Part shown: positions 53,624 to 63,823 of the stretch, piece by piece
Layout of the letters: the number at the start of each line of letters is the position of its first letter
How positions within the stretch are numbered: position 1 is the stretch's first letter
Source of the DNA: Lineus longissimus
Lineage: Eukaryota; Nemertea; Pilidiophora; Heteronemertea; Lineidae
Reading direction: 5' to 3'
DNA length: 64,000 nt
Assembly: GCF_910592395.1 (NCBI RefSeq)
Contig: NC_088315.1
Location: 14,679,808 to 14,743,807 of the forward strand
Notes under the pieces: model-generated
Seen by the model: only the letters and a program-made list of their open reading frames with translations
The model's database searches: none
What the model was told of the DNA's origin: nothing
Program-made: the position numbers and the translations under genes

Positions 53624-53896
53624 AATTGATAGAAATTCACGATATTGAGATGATTGTATTGTAATGATAATTTCACTATTATCGGGGTCACTGGCTATCT
53701 CGCGGATTCTCGGTGTGACGTCACGCGATAAGTGCGCGAGGGTGGGAATTTTGAATGGTAGCTAATCAAAAACATCGTTTTTCTCAGTGCCAGGCCGAGG
53801 GATCTCTCTGAAATTGATAAGTTTTGTCAAGAGTAATGTTACAAACAAGAATCGGGCAATATAATCAGCATTTTGGGGATGTCAGTACCCCTTTAA

Positions 53897-54811
53897 GGGA
53901 AGATATCAACATACTCTGACAACAGCATGGCACAAACAGAAGGGGTTTCTGAAAATCTTGTATACAGTTAGTTGCATGGTACATGATATGTATTTACCAG
54001 TACATTTAATACTGAAGACACTGTAGTCAAGATATATCATTTTAGTTGAGTTTTAGTTTTAGTGGAGATCTTTGGCTTTTGATATTCTTGGAGAAGAATG
54101 ATGATAAGGTAAGGAATTATCAAAATTACTTTTTTAATGAGTATAGTTCCCCCTCCCCAAAACAAATCAAAATCCTTCAGGGATCTTTTGCCGACAAATT
54201 GTAAACTGTAAACTTACCCAAAAGGGGACAGAAACAAATATTATTCGATTGTACTGCAAGTAGTTTAATAGTTAGTTACTAATTTTTCATATTTATGCTT
54301 TAGTATTTCAAATCAATGTAAATAGTGAATTACTGAATGAATTACTGATTACTGAATAAAGTAATATTATGAAGTCTGCAGTCCATAAGTTTTCCGTATC
54401 AGACTGCACATCGAACTGATGCCAGCAATTAAACTCAAGTGGCATGAGCTCAGCAGCTCCCTAAGGATAAACATTCAGGCTGTCATTTACCTGAACCATC
54501 TATTTATAGTATCCTTACTGACCTCAGAATGAACTGATACATGTAGTCTGATATGTTGTGAAGCCGAATTCATACTGTTAATTTATATCACTGACTGTTG
54601 CATAGATCTTACACAGTTCTCCATAAAACAATTAAATAGTAGGTACATTTTCAGAGTGTGCAATTCTATCTATATCACACTCAACAGCAGAAGCTCTCCT
54701 GGCTACCTGGTCACGTGACTGGCCTATGCTGGCGTCAGCTAAAGCTACAGGTAGAAGATAGTGTGGACCAAAGAAGGTTTTCCCCACCCGGGATTTCCCA
54801 CCACAAAGGAT
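53897..54811. other. No gene supported
   Basis: A 67-codon minus-strand frame (54632-54835) with CGGKSRVGKTFFGPHYLLPV is readable but not assigned to a family. The palindrome GGTCACGTGACTGGCC region lies near 54709. Confidence 0.35.
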
Positions 54812-54945
54812 TATATCCTCATTGTCATCACACATGTTACAGCGCCATTTTATCCCTGGTAGTAAACCTTGGAACTACTGCATGAACAGCGCCATTGTAA
54901 CCCTGGTGTCGAAGTCAGGAACAACTTTCAAATAAAATCATCTTT
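54812..54945 (+). repeat. Local repeat, copy 1 (pairs with 55410-55560)
   Basis: Shares ATTATATCCTCATTGT, AACAGCGCCATT(T/G), CCTTGGAACTACTGCATGAA and CAAATAAAATC with the later copy. Within each copy a ~57-base subunit (AACAGCGCCATTTTAT to ACTACTG) is repeated. Confidence 0.75.
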
Positions 54946-55066
54946 TTTTGGAAGATGCATAGACTGAATTTGAGAATTTCTTGTTTGTAAATCATCACAA
55001 GCGATCCTAGAACAGAATAGGACACAATTCAAATTGATACCATTGAAAAAACTACTGAAATGAGGC

Positions 55067-55109
55067 TTGCTCAGGGCAGCGTCTGGATTCGGTATGCTGC
55101 CCTGAGCAA
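55067..55109. repeat. Perfect 14-bp inverted repeat
   Basis: TTGCTCAGGGCAGC (55067-55080) and its complement (55096-55109), 15-base loop. Confidence 0.7.
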
Positions 55110-55409
55110 ATCTAGGTGAGAAAATGGCACTTTTCGAGCTTCAAAGTCAATTTTTGGCAAAACCGATGAACAAAATTCAATAATTTTTTCACCATAGTTC
55201 TTGTATTTGTCTAGACTTATCATGTACAAAATTTCGTTGAATTTGGTTCAGTAAATAAAAAGTTAGACTTTTGAAAAATGACATTTTGGCTACCCGCTTA
55301 TAGTATATCATATCCATACTCCATTGAGTGATTGACAGACATGCTATGACAACCACGTCACTTCACAACTGAGCTATGATTGGTTTATGCCTAACGATTA
55401 TGTCATTAT

Positions 55410-55560
55410 ATCCTCATTGTGACGTCATCACAACACAGCGTCATTGTAACCCTGGTGTCGAACTTTGGAACTACTGCATGAACAGCGCCATTTTATTTCT
55501 GGTGGTAAACCTTGGAACTACTGTCAAATAAAATCCTCTTTTTGGGGGGTAAAGGCATCG
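55410..55560 (+). repeat. Local repeat, copy 2 (pairs with 54812-54945)
   Basis: Direct orientation, 0.6 kb from copy 1, with the subunits in a different order of variants. Confidence 0.7.
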
Positions 55561-55689
55561 AATGAATTTTGTCATTCCTTGTGTAGGCATTTGCAACTGG
55601 TACTGAAACAGGGCTTGTTCAGTGTAGCGCATGGATAACTATGGCTCGGTCACCAGCTGGTGGTGGCGCCACCGACGATAACCAAAAAT

Positions 55690-55798
55690 TGGTCCATGGC
55701 ATTTCTGGGGAAAAATGCGAACTTACCGGTTTTCGGGTACGAGGAATCGATTGGCGGTGCTATGCGTTCACATTTTTACCCAGATATGCCATGGACCA
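55690..55798. mobile_element. 109-bp hairpin MITE
   Basis: Inverted ends of ~33 bases with three mismatches, starting TGGTCCATGGCATTTCTGGG. The central ~40 bases are unpaired. No target duplication is evident. Confidence 0.6.
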
Positions 55799-56251
55799 GA
55801 CACCTTGAGGGACAGACAAAAAGAAGACATGATTCATGACATTATATTTTATTGCACATCTTGCAAACTATAGACAAATACAGGTCTTGTGAAAAAATTA
55901 AGATTTTTTTCATCATTCTTGTAAAAATAGACTTTGAACCTAAAAAGCGCCACATTTCCCCCTTGCGGTCTATTTCCGACCGTGTGTAGACTACTAGTGT
56001 GTACACTTGTAGGTGTTGTGTTGCTGACCACTTGGACACCTATCTGGACACCTGGACACCTTTACAAACCTTTTGGTGTCATTTTGTTCGGAAAATGTTA
56101 TATGCCTACTATATAACAAATACATCGATGAAGCACTGAGAAAATCATATTTTTGAGAATGAATTTTTTTTCCATATCATTTATGTACTTATCTATAAGG
56201 TGATGACATGGTGTAATACATAGTAAATTACACAATGCAATACTGTAGGTT
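55799..56251. other. No gene seen
   Basis: AT-rich; TGGACACC words repeat at 56031-56060. Confidence 0.35.
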
Positions 56252-59200
56252 TTACATGAATTGAATTGAATTGAATTGTTCAAAAGAGATCATATTGATC
56301 ATTATTTCCCCTTGGTCCGCTGACACGAAGTCGTGGTTGATGGTATATAAATCTTCGAATTCACCCAGTTTACGTCGGGTTTGATAGACGTAATATAATT
56401 TTTCCAAGTGACTTTTCATCAGGTACTTAAAGTTTAATTTGAAGCTGTTTATGTCAGGTTTAAGACCTTTAAATTTTGCAATATTCCTTAAATCCCATAT
56501 AACCATTCTACACATACCTAAGACAAAGAAATGCTCAGGGTTAGTTGTACAGACCCAATTGGTTTGTAAACCTTGATCTCCTACAGGACCTGGTATTGCA
56601 AATGTGTTCAGAATATACTCGAGAAATCTTCTTACAATTTCACACTTTAGGAAAAGATGATTCACATTTTCCTCATTGGCGCACAAACCATTTTCATTTT
56701 CAAACCAAACTTTTAGGTTTTCTCCCAAAGATAATGCTTTATGGTAAGATTTCCATAGCAACTGCTTGATCTTTCTATCTAAATTTGATAAATACAAGGT
56801 TTTCCACCATTTGGTGGTATGATCATAAGTTTTTCTCACTTGGTTGGTTTTATTTTCCATGTACATATCAATATCATACAGCTTTTTGCTACTTAATTCC
56901 TTACTTTGTTTACCATACCATACTTTGAGAAAATTTGACTCATTTTGTAGGTTTACATCGATTGTATTTTGGAGAACCTCTACCCATTCTCCTTCAGACA
57001 GTCCCTTCTGAAGTTTACGAAACATTTCTCTTATACCCACATTGTTTTTTCTAAAAAAAGGTGGGAATTTTGCGCATAGTAGTTTGAAGTCTACCCAAGT
57101 TTCTGTCCCGCTGTTCAAGATATCTTTAATCTTGAGGATCCCCGCTTGTATCCATACTGGGTCATAAAGTACTTTATTATTGTATTTTATCTCTGCATTT
57201 AGCCACAAGTATTCTTCCAAAATTATTCCATTGGATTCTAGTTTGATCCTACTCAAGCTTACTTGTTTCCATGTGTCTAAAATGTGGACATAAAACTTCG
57301 GAACATTTACCTTTTTACAGTTTTTTAGTTGAGTAGTTATGACCTGATATGAGTTGAAGCTTTTGTCAAAGTTTGTAATGAAATAGGAGGCTAGTTTAGA
57401 AGCGTCGCTTTTTTCTTCCCCCTCCAATAGGCGGACAAGCCACTTTAGCTTTAGACATGTACGTTTGGTCTCTATATCAATCATCCCTAAACCCCCTTCC
57501 TCTCTAGGTTTATAACACGTTTCTCTTGATAGTGCTTGTCTTTTTTTTCCCCAAATAAATTCCCACACACTTTTACTGATATCTTTGATAATTTGGTCTG
57601 GAGGAACAGTAACTGTTGCTACATACCATAATTTAGCCAAGGCTAGAGTTTTAACTATTTGTGTTTTACCAAATATAGTTAAATCCCTTTTGCTCCATAG
57701 GTTTAAAACTTGTTTGACTTTAGTTGCTATGTACGCTGAGGCACCATCACTACGTGGGATCCGTTTCATTCATTTTTAACAACTTCGTATCTTTGATAAC
57801 ATTCCTTTATTTTGCATCCATCTTCTTCAACATCTACATTCCAACTCCCTATCCCCTCCACCCCCTTTTCCTGGCCAGTCCAAGGCTTCGGATACCTGGC
57901 GAGGTATTTTCTACCATTCAGGGGCCAGGGGTGGCAGGTGCAATAGGTTATCAATCATTCATTTAACAATAGGTTTATCAATCATTCATTTAACAGCTAT
58001 TGGGTTCCAATTGTCGTTGCTAACATCATCATTACCAACCCAGACACCCAAAATGTTGCGTTTTTCTTCTTCATTGAGTCCTAATACTTGGATATCTTGG
58101 TTTTTCCCTTTCAAATCCTCACACAGAAGTGTTTTGGTTTTGTCCTGGTTGAGTTTTGCTTCTGTGGCTTTGCTATATAGGTTTAGAAGTTTGAAGAGTT
58201 CCTTTATCGAGTTTATATCTCTGAGATAGAGGTTTGTATCATCAGCGTATGCGTTTATTTTTTGATTCAGTACCATCAGGTTGTATTAGCCCTTTTATGC
58301 TTTTATTACTCTTAATTGCTTATTCTAAAATACCTTGGTACCGTAAAGTCAACTTTTAAATGGAAAATGCATAAGCCTCGTTCTGAGAGTGGAGTGTTTT
58401 GGACACGCAACCAAGATGCTCTACCAAAGTTCCCTCGGGTTGCACTAAAATGTGGAACCATGCACACAGCTCACTTCAGAAGTTTGAGGCTCTCAAAACA
58501 CTGCTTCAAACACAAATCAGCCAAGGAAGCATCAACCACCCTAAGTTTTTTAATGAGCACTACACATATTTGCTGAGAAAAACGCTCCAAATAGCCCATT
58601 TGCGCGGATTTTAGCGTCACTTGAGCGAGCCGATCCGAACTTCCTATACGGGCTGCCGTAACATAATGTAAACAACGGCGCTACCGGCGCTCCGGGCAGG
58701 CGATGGATGGAATTTGCCAAATTCGCACATATTCAAGTTATTTCGTGGCCTATCTTTTTAAGTTTGAGGTATTTTAGAATAGAAATTGAACCCTCGGCTT
58801 CGGACCTTGGTTGAGTTACCAAGACACTCTCGGGTGGAGCTAAAATTTCGTCCAAACCCTCGCCTGTCGGCTCGGGTTTGGACTGTATTTTAGCTCCACC
58901 CTCGAGTGTCTTGGTAACTCAACCAAGGTCCTCCGCCTCGGGTTCAATTCCTTAAGGATAGAGTTTCTGCTACAATAACATATAGTAATGGTGAGAGTGG
59001 GCATCCCTGCCTCACTCCTCTTGTAAGTATAAAGGCCTCTGAAAAGAAGCCGTTTGTACAAATTCTGCTTCTAGTATTTGGATAGATATTTTTTATCCAA
59101 TTGATTATCTCTTTTCCAAATCCAAACTTTTCAAGGCACTTAAGTAAGTACCCGCGATTTACTCTATCAAAGGCTTTGCTTTGGTCGATACTTATTATTC

Positions 59201-59690
59201 CCAGAGGTTTTTTGGCTTTATTTGCATAAAATATTGCATCCTGGGTAAAAATTATGTTTTTATAAATTGATCTGCCTGGTACTCCACATGTTTGGTCTTT
59301 ACTAATGATTTCAGCCATTACATTTTTTATACGATTTGCAATACATTTTGCAAGTAGTTTATAGTCCACATTGAGGAGGGATATAGGCCTCCAATTCTTT
59401 ATATTTTCTTTTTCGCCACTTTTATACAGTAGAGTCACAATCGCTTCTCTCTGACTATCTGTTAGATTCCCTACATTGTATGCACAATTAAAACATCCAG
59501 AAGCTCTTCTCTTAAAATGTCCCAAAATTGCACAAAAAATTCTTTTGCGAGCCCATCACAACCCGGTGACTTGTTATTATCGAAGGATTTTAGAGCTTTG
59601 TCCAGTTCGGTTACGTTTATAACTCCTTCACATTTATTCCTTGACTGCATCTAAATAGGTTTTTATATTGTCTAAGATATTCGCCATAGA
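56252..59690 (-). pseudogene. L1/Tx1-type LINE ORF2, 5'-truncated and interrupted
   Basis: Read on the minus strand: VTELDKALKSFDNNKSPGCD and GLAKEFFVQFWDILREELLD (from ~59640), a frameshift near 59490, VTLLYKSGEKENIKNWRPIS, GVPGRSIYKNIIFTQDAIFY, LGIISIDQSKAFDRVNRGYL, GVRQGCPLSPLLYVIVAETL, then an insertion (58280-58950), INAYADDTNLYL, and a ~505-codon C-terminal segment (57769-56252) with TIFGKTQIVKTLALAKLWYV, WEFIWGKKRQALSR and KPREEGGLGMID. These are L1/Tx1-clade motifs. The C-terminal finger is partly seen (GLCANEENVNHLFLKCEIVR). The 3' end runs into TTCAA repeats (56262-56280). The endonuclease is missing, further breaks lie near 57780-57985, and the copy is dead. Confidence 0.87.
58280..58950. 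mobile_element. Insertion in the LINE, including a 166-base near-perfect hairpin
   Basis: The reverse transcriptase is broken between the SPLLYVIVAETLSL block and the INAYADD block. The part next to the first block (58785-58950) folds on itself almost completely: arms start AAATTGAACCC and include ACCTTGGTTGAGTTACCAAG, with the centre at CCAAACCCTCGCCTG/CGGCTCGGGTTTGG. The remaining ~500 bases have no recognised coding sequence. Confidence 0.7.
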
Positions 59691-59822
59691 TGCAATATGA
59701 CGGCAAATTACAAAAAGTGACAATTTGGCAAATTTGTAACCAAGGGACCCTAATAATAAACATGGGTCTATAGTGTCAATAGACATTTGTGTACAGTAAA
59801 TGAATCAAAGAGATTTCTATAA

Positions 59823-60540
59823 TTCCAATGTATCTTTTTTGTCGGAGTCTCGAGTATCGAATTCGATTCTGCAGCTACCTTACGTTTACACGTCTTCATG
59901 CAGTCATAAAGTACAATTGAACAATCCTTCACTTGTGGCTGCTGCAGCGACGGTGCTAAAGAGTTAAATTTGGGACATTTGTCATCACCGTCAACACGAT
60001 GTGATGCAACATCACCAGAGTCCGATTTTGATGGGTCAACAACCAAACAGTCGTTATCGGTGGTGTATTCGATTTCGTCGCCAGTTTGGTTATGCATTAT
60101 CGATAAATCGTACAAACAGTGTTTTCTGTACAGCCTATAGTTTTGCAAGTGTGTCCGAGTATCATGTTGTGCCATGACATGACGTCCATAATCCATGGAC
60201 AGACTTGGGACACATAGCTCATTACGAAATATTCCGCATGTCGGATGCAAATAAGTCCACACGAAGAAGTGTCCTTCTGGTAACATGTTTTTTTAGTGCA
60301 CTTTGAAAACGTGTACTCGTTGCCGTGAATTGAAAGGAATATTTGCATAATGTAATCCTGGCATTCATCACGGCGTTCATATACGCTGTTGAGGACAAAA
60401 CACTTTTTACGCTGCGTATCAATGACTAGCAACACCCAGTGATGACCAGTGTTACACGGTACAAAATAATGGCGCTTCCTTGACTCGTTTTGGGTAATAG
60501 GACTTCGACATATTCCTTTTAGATCGTTTCCCACCTTACC
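59823..60540 (-). pseudogene. C48/Ulp1-type cysteine protease exon, copy 1
   Basis: The exon begins after ATATATTTCAG (60540) with GKVGNDLKGICRSPITQNES. The protease signature is HYFVPCNTGHHWVLLVID (His), a FVLNSVYERRDECQ block where the catalytic Asp should be but Asn is found, and CYQKDTSSCGLICIRHAEYF (Gln and nucleophile Cys). Ulp1/C48 enzymes cut SUMO or ubiquitin-like conjugates; transposon-linked versions exist. After WIMDV a 5-base duplication (ATGAC, near 60175) shifts the frame, and the Ser/Asp-rich tail (GDEIEYTTDN ... KIHWNYRNLFDSFTVHK) continues in the other frame. Loss of the Asp and the frameshift suggest an inactive copy. Confidence 0.7.
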
Positions 60541-60799
60541 CTGAAATATATAATGCGAAGAGCACAATGAACTGATTTATCAGTATACCGAAGTGAGATG
60601 ATCCGGGGAATCATCGTCAGAAAAGTACAAATTTTGCCAAGAATATCACTTATAAATCCACCCAAAACTGCGCAATGTATGCTGAAGAAGCTAAATTGGC
60701 AAAACACAGTACCTCCAATGCTTTTCATCCCCGACAAAATGACTTGTTTTTTTACCATTTTTTGTCGGCATATCTTTTGCACAAATGTGGGTTTTCTTT

Positions 60800-60884
60800 C
60801 AGTTGTTGTGCATTTTCCCGTACGTCGAATCGTCGGTCCTCATCGTGTTGGTCATATTATCAATATATTTATCATAAGGATGCG
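60800..60884 (-). CDS. Possible small exon between the repeat-peptide exon and protease exon 1
   Basis: An acceptor GTACTTTCAG ends at 60885. The following bases join in frame to the donor of the upstream exon (61251) and read AHPYDKYIDNMTNTMRTDDS before a stop 27 codons on. The 3' edge is not resolved. The same sequence occurs in unit 2 (near 63455). Confidence 0.3.
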
Positions 60885-60973
60885 CTGAAAGTACACAAAC
60901 GAGTATGTACAAAAACGTGTAGTCAATTGTTGCAATTTCTTTACTTGCGCGACACCATATACCGCCCTATAAG

Positions 60974-60982
60974 TATAAAAGG
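60974..60982 (+). promoter_or_regulatory. TATA box on the strand opposite the protease gene
   Basis: TATAAAAGG followed by a GC-rich start region (CCGCGCATCCCC) is a good core promoter match on the plus strand, inside the intron upstream of the small exon. The downstream reading is only a short frame (MTIALLCQSFC). It could drive an antisense transcript or be fortuitous. Confidence 0.35.
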
Positions 60983-61250
60983 CCGCGCATCCCCGTACAA
61001 CGTGGACAGTAGTTGCATACGGTATGACAATTGCACTTTTATGCCAGTCATTCTGTTGAATATTCCACTAAACACTGAACCAAAGAGCGTTTAGCAATCT
61101 CATCATTTAGCTAAAACTAGAAAATTTCATGTAACATTTGTTTCATGTGTCGCCTACATGTCCAAACTTCAAATACATGCATAACTTCCATTACTCAGAC
61201 TAAATGTTAAACCAATAGAGTACAACTATTCAAGCAAGAAGCGCACCTAC

Positions 61251-62156
61251 CTTCAAAATGTTGAATACTCTCCTCTGTCAACTTGTCCAGGGTGATCAAA
61301 TCCTCTGGATGGTTGCAATCTGCGACACGATTGTACACGTTTAAAAGGAGCACAGAAAAACCATATTTGCCAACCGCTGTGGTGATCCCGCGACTGTGCA
61401 GGTTCGTCCTTATAAACTTCAACATACATGTATCGTAAGACCCGTCTTTGACATGGTATTGCTTTGCAATGCACATGTTTATTTGCCAACCGCTGTGGTG
61501 GTTCGTCCTAATAAAATTCAACGTACATGTATCGTAAGACCCGTCTTTGACATGGTATTGCTTTGCAATGCACATGTTTATTTGCCAACCGCTGTGGTGA
61601 TTCCGCGACTGTCCAGGTTCGTCCTAATAAAATTCAACGTACATGTATCGTAAGACCCGTCTTTGACATGGTATTGCTTTGCAATGCACATGTTATGATG
61701 TTCGATGTTATCACACAGATGTTTCAATTTGCCAGTATTAAAGCCAGCCAAAAGTGTGGTCAACAAGTGTTTGGGGTGCATATCGGCCACTGAAGTTTTC
61801 ATGCCGTCAAGGAAATCGAAACATTCTTGATACATTTTTTTTTGTTTAACAGTATCAGCTTTTGGTGATGTGTCAAGCTGATCGTCCGACACAGCGACAA
61901 CATTTGGTGGCTCGATTGCAGAATTCGCAACATCGCCAGTAAATTGTTCAACAGTCGGCATCAATAACTCGAAATCCCCATCGAGTAGTTGATGGGATTC
62001 GGACACGTCGAGCTCGTACACGTCGAGAGTTAGGTCATCATGCACCGGGTAAGTGGTTGATGACTGAACTTCGACAACTGGCTGCTGCAGGTCGACCTGC
62101 AATTCTGACATTTCGAAAACTGGCTGCTGCAGGTCGAGTCCGGACACGACACACAA
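61251..62156 (-). CDS. Repeat-peptide exon of the protease gene (between units)
   Basis: The minus-strand frame from 62156 (VFEMSELQVDLQQPVVEVQS) through a Ser/Asp-rich region and YQECFDFLDGMKTSVADMHP, LLTTLLAGFNTGKLKHLCDN reaches three related peptide repeats of ~33-39 residues (MCIAKQYHVKDGSYDTC ... GITTAVGK), encoded by the DNA repeats at 61366-61697. It then ends in CNHPEDLITLDKLTEESIQH before a GAAG|GTAGGT donor (61251). One frame change occurs near 61577, between the first two repeats. No domain is recognised. By order it is an exon upstream of protease copy 1. Start and 5' edge are unknown. Confidence 0.45.
61366..61697 (-). repeat. Three coding tandem repeats of 99-118 bases
   Basis: Each unit has TTGCCAACCGCTGTGGTG, GTTCGTCCT(A/T)ATAAA, GTATCGTAAGACCCGTC and GCTTTGCAATGCACATGTT. 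The middle unit lacks ~18 bases (CGCGACTGTCCAGG region). The encoded peptide repeats Cys-x2-Lys-Gln-Tyr and Asp-Gly-Ser-Tyr-Asp-Thr-Cys. Only the first unit is inside the part visible in unit 2. Confidence 0.8.
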
Positions 62157-62984
62157 ACCAAATCCTGGCCTGGGCCTTCCTCTCCCCTGTCTTGTTCTAT
62201 CGCTGCAATAGACGTCATAGTGTCAATAGACGTTTTGTGTACAGTAAATGAATCAAAGAGATTTCTATAATTCCAATGTATCTTTTTTGTCGGAGTCTCG
62301 AGTATCGAATTCGCTTCTGCTACTACCTTACGTTTACACGTCTTCATGCAGTCATAAAGTACAATTGAACAACCCTTCACTTGTGGCTGCTGCATCGACG
62401 GTGCTAAAGAGTTAAATTTGGGACATTTGTCATCACCATCAGCACGATGTGATGCGACATCACCTGAGTCCGATTTTGGTGGGTCAACAACCAAACGGTC
62501 GTTATCGGTGGTGTATTCGATTTCGTCGCCAGTTTGGTTATGCATTATCGATAAATCGTACAAACGGTGTTTTTTGTACAGCCTATAGTTTTGCAAGTGT
62601 GTCCGAGTATCATGTTGTGCCATGACGTCCATAATCCATGGACAGACTTGGGACACATAGCTCATTACGAAATATTCCGCATGTCGGATGCAAATAAGTC
62701 CACACGAAGAAGTGTCCTTCTGGTAACATGTTTTTTTTAGTGCACTTTGAAAACGAGAACTCGTTACCGTGAATTGAAAGGAATATTTGCATAATGTAAT
62801 CCCGACGTTCATCATGGCGTTCATATTCGCTGTCGAAGACAAAACACTTTTTACGCTGTGTATCAATGACTAGCAACACCCAGTGATGACCAGTGTTACA
62901 CGGTACAAAATAATGGCGCTTCCTTGACTTGTTTTGGGTAATAGGACTTCGACATATTCCTTTTAGATCGTTTCCCACCTTACC
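62030..62984 (-). pseudogene. C48/Ulp1-type cysteine protease exon, copy 2
   Basis: Second copy of the protease exon, starting at the same acceptor (62984). Here the catalytic Asp is present (CFVFDSEYERHDERRDYIMQ) together with His (NTGHHWVLLVID) and Gln/Cys (CYQKDTSSCG). A run of eight T's near 62732 (seven in copy 1) shifts the frame between FSKCTKK and TCYQKDTSSC, so the nucleophile lies in another frame. Past WIMDVMAQHDTRTHLQNYRL the tail frame is open to ~62030, without the 5-base duplication of copy 1. Copy 1 and copy 2 therefore carry different lesions. The T-run could also be a sequencing error. Confidence 0.7.
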
Positions 62985-63182
62985 CTGAAATATATAATGC
63001 GAAGAGCACAATGAACTGATTTATCAGTATACCGAAGTGAGATGATCCGGGGAATCATCGTCAGAAAAGTACAAATTTTACCAAGAATATCACTTATAAA
63101 TCCACCCAAAACTTCGCAATGTATGCTGAAGAAGCTAAATTGGCAAAACACAGTACCTCCAATGCTTTTCATCCCCGACAAA

Positions 63183-63315
63183 CAAAGATTTTGTCCAAAA
63201 ATTCGCAAATATCGGGACCGGAACGGCCCCCCCCCCCCACCAGCCCTCAGCAATTTGTGATAACGTTGGCCGCAACGTCAGTCATGAAGTCGTTCTGAAC
63301 CATCCAAAATGACTT
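63183..63315. repeat. Insertion specific to unit 2
   Basis: Unit 1 reads CCCCGACAAAATGACTTG; unit 2 has ~128 bases between CCCCGACAAA and AATGACTTG, including a C-run at 63227-63238. No inverted ends are clear. Confidence 0.65.
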
Positions 63316-63546
63316 GTTTTTTTTTTACAATTTTTTGTCTGCATATCTTTTGCACAAATGTGGGTTTTCTTTCAGTTGTTGTGCATTTTCCCGTACGTCG
63401 AATCGTCGGTCCTCATGGTGTTGGTCATATTATCAATATATTTATCATAAGGATGCGCTGAAAGTACACAAACGAGTATGTACAAAAACGTGTAGTCAAT
63501 TGTTGCAATTTCTTTACTTGCGCGACACCATATACCGCCCTATAAG

Positions 63547-63555
63547 TATAAAAGG
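63547..63555 (+). promoter_or_regulatory. TATA box, unit 2 copy
   Basis: Same TATAAAAGG and GC-rich follower as in unit 1 (60974). Confidence 0.35.
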
Positions 63556-63823
63556 CCGCGCATCCCCGTACAACGTGGACAGTAGTTGCATACGGTATGA
63601 CAATTGCACTTTTATGCCAGTCATTCTGTTGAATATTCCACTAAACACTGAACCAAAGAGCGTTTAGCAATCTCATCATTTAGCTAAAACTAGAAAATTT
63701 CATGTAACATTTGTTTCATGTGTCGCCTACATGTCCAAACTTCAAATACATGCATAACTTCCATTACTCAGACTAAATGTTAAACCAATAGAGTACAACT
63801 ATTCAAGCAAGAAGCGCACCTAC

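Larger units (their letters stand above)
44189..53892. mobile_element. 9.7-kb Kolobok-like DNA transposon carrying a P2X7-domain gene
   Basis: The element is flanked by TTAA at 44185-44188 and 53893-53896. The ends form TIRs: left AGGGGTTCTGACTTTCTC and right (inverted) AGGGGTACTGACATCCCC, 11 of the first 12 bases identical. TTAA plus AGGG tips and a THAP-domain transposase are the marks of the Kolobok superfamily. Inside are a plus-strand P2X7-type domain gene starting 227 bases from the left end, a minus-strand ten-exon transposase starting 270 bases from the right end, stops only 52 bases apart, and an intact minus-strand gene in transposase intron 3. Superfamily assignment is from motif memory, not a search. 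Confidence 0.8.
59773..62216 (-). repeat. Tandem duplication unit 1 (~2.44 kb), protease gene
   Basis: 59773 onward (TAGTGTCAATAGACATTTGT) matches 62217 onward (TAGTGTCAATAGACGTTTTG) at high identity in direct orientation. The unit holds, in minus-strand order, the repeat-peptide exon, a small exon and the protease exon. Confidence 0.85.

Noticed and set aside
60598-61094. 139-codon plus-strand frame in the protease unit (and its copy at 63314-63667)
   Set aside because: It lies opposite introns and a likely exon of the protease gene, has no domain, and its start differs between units.
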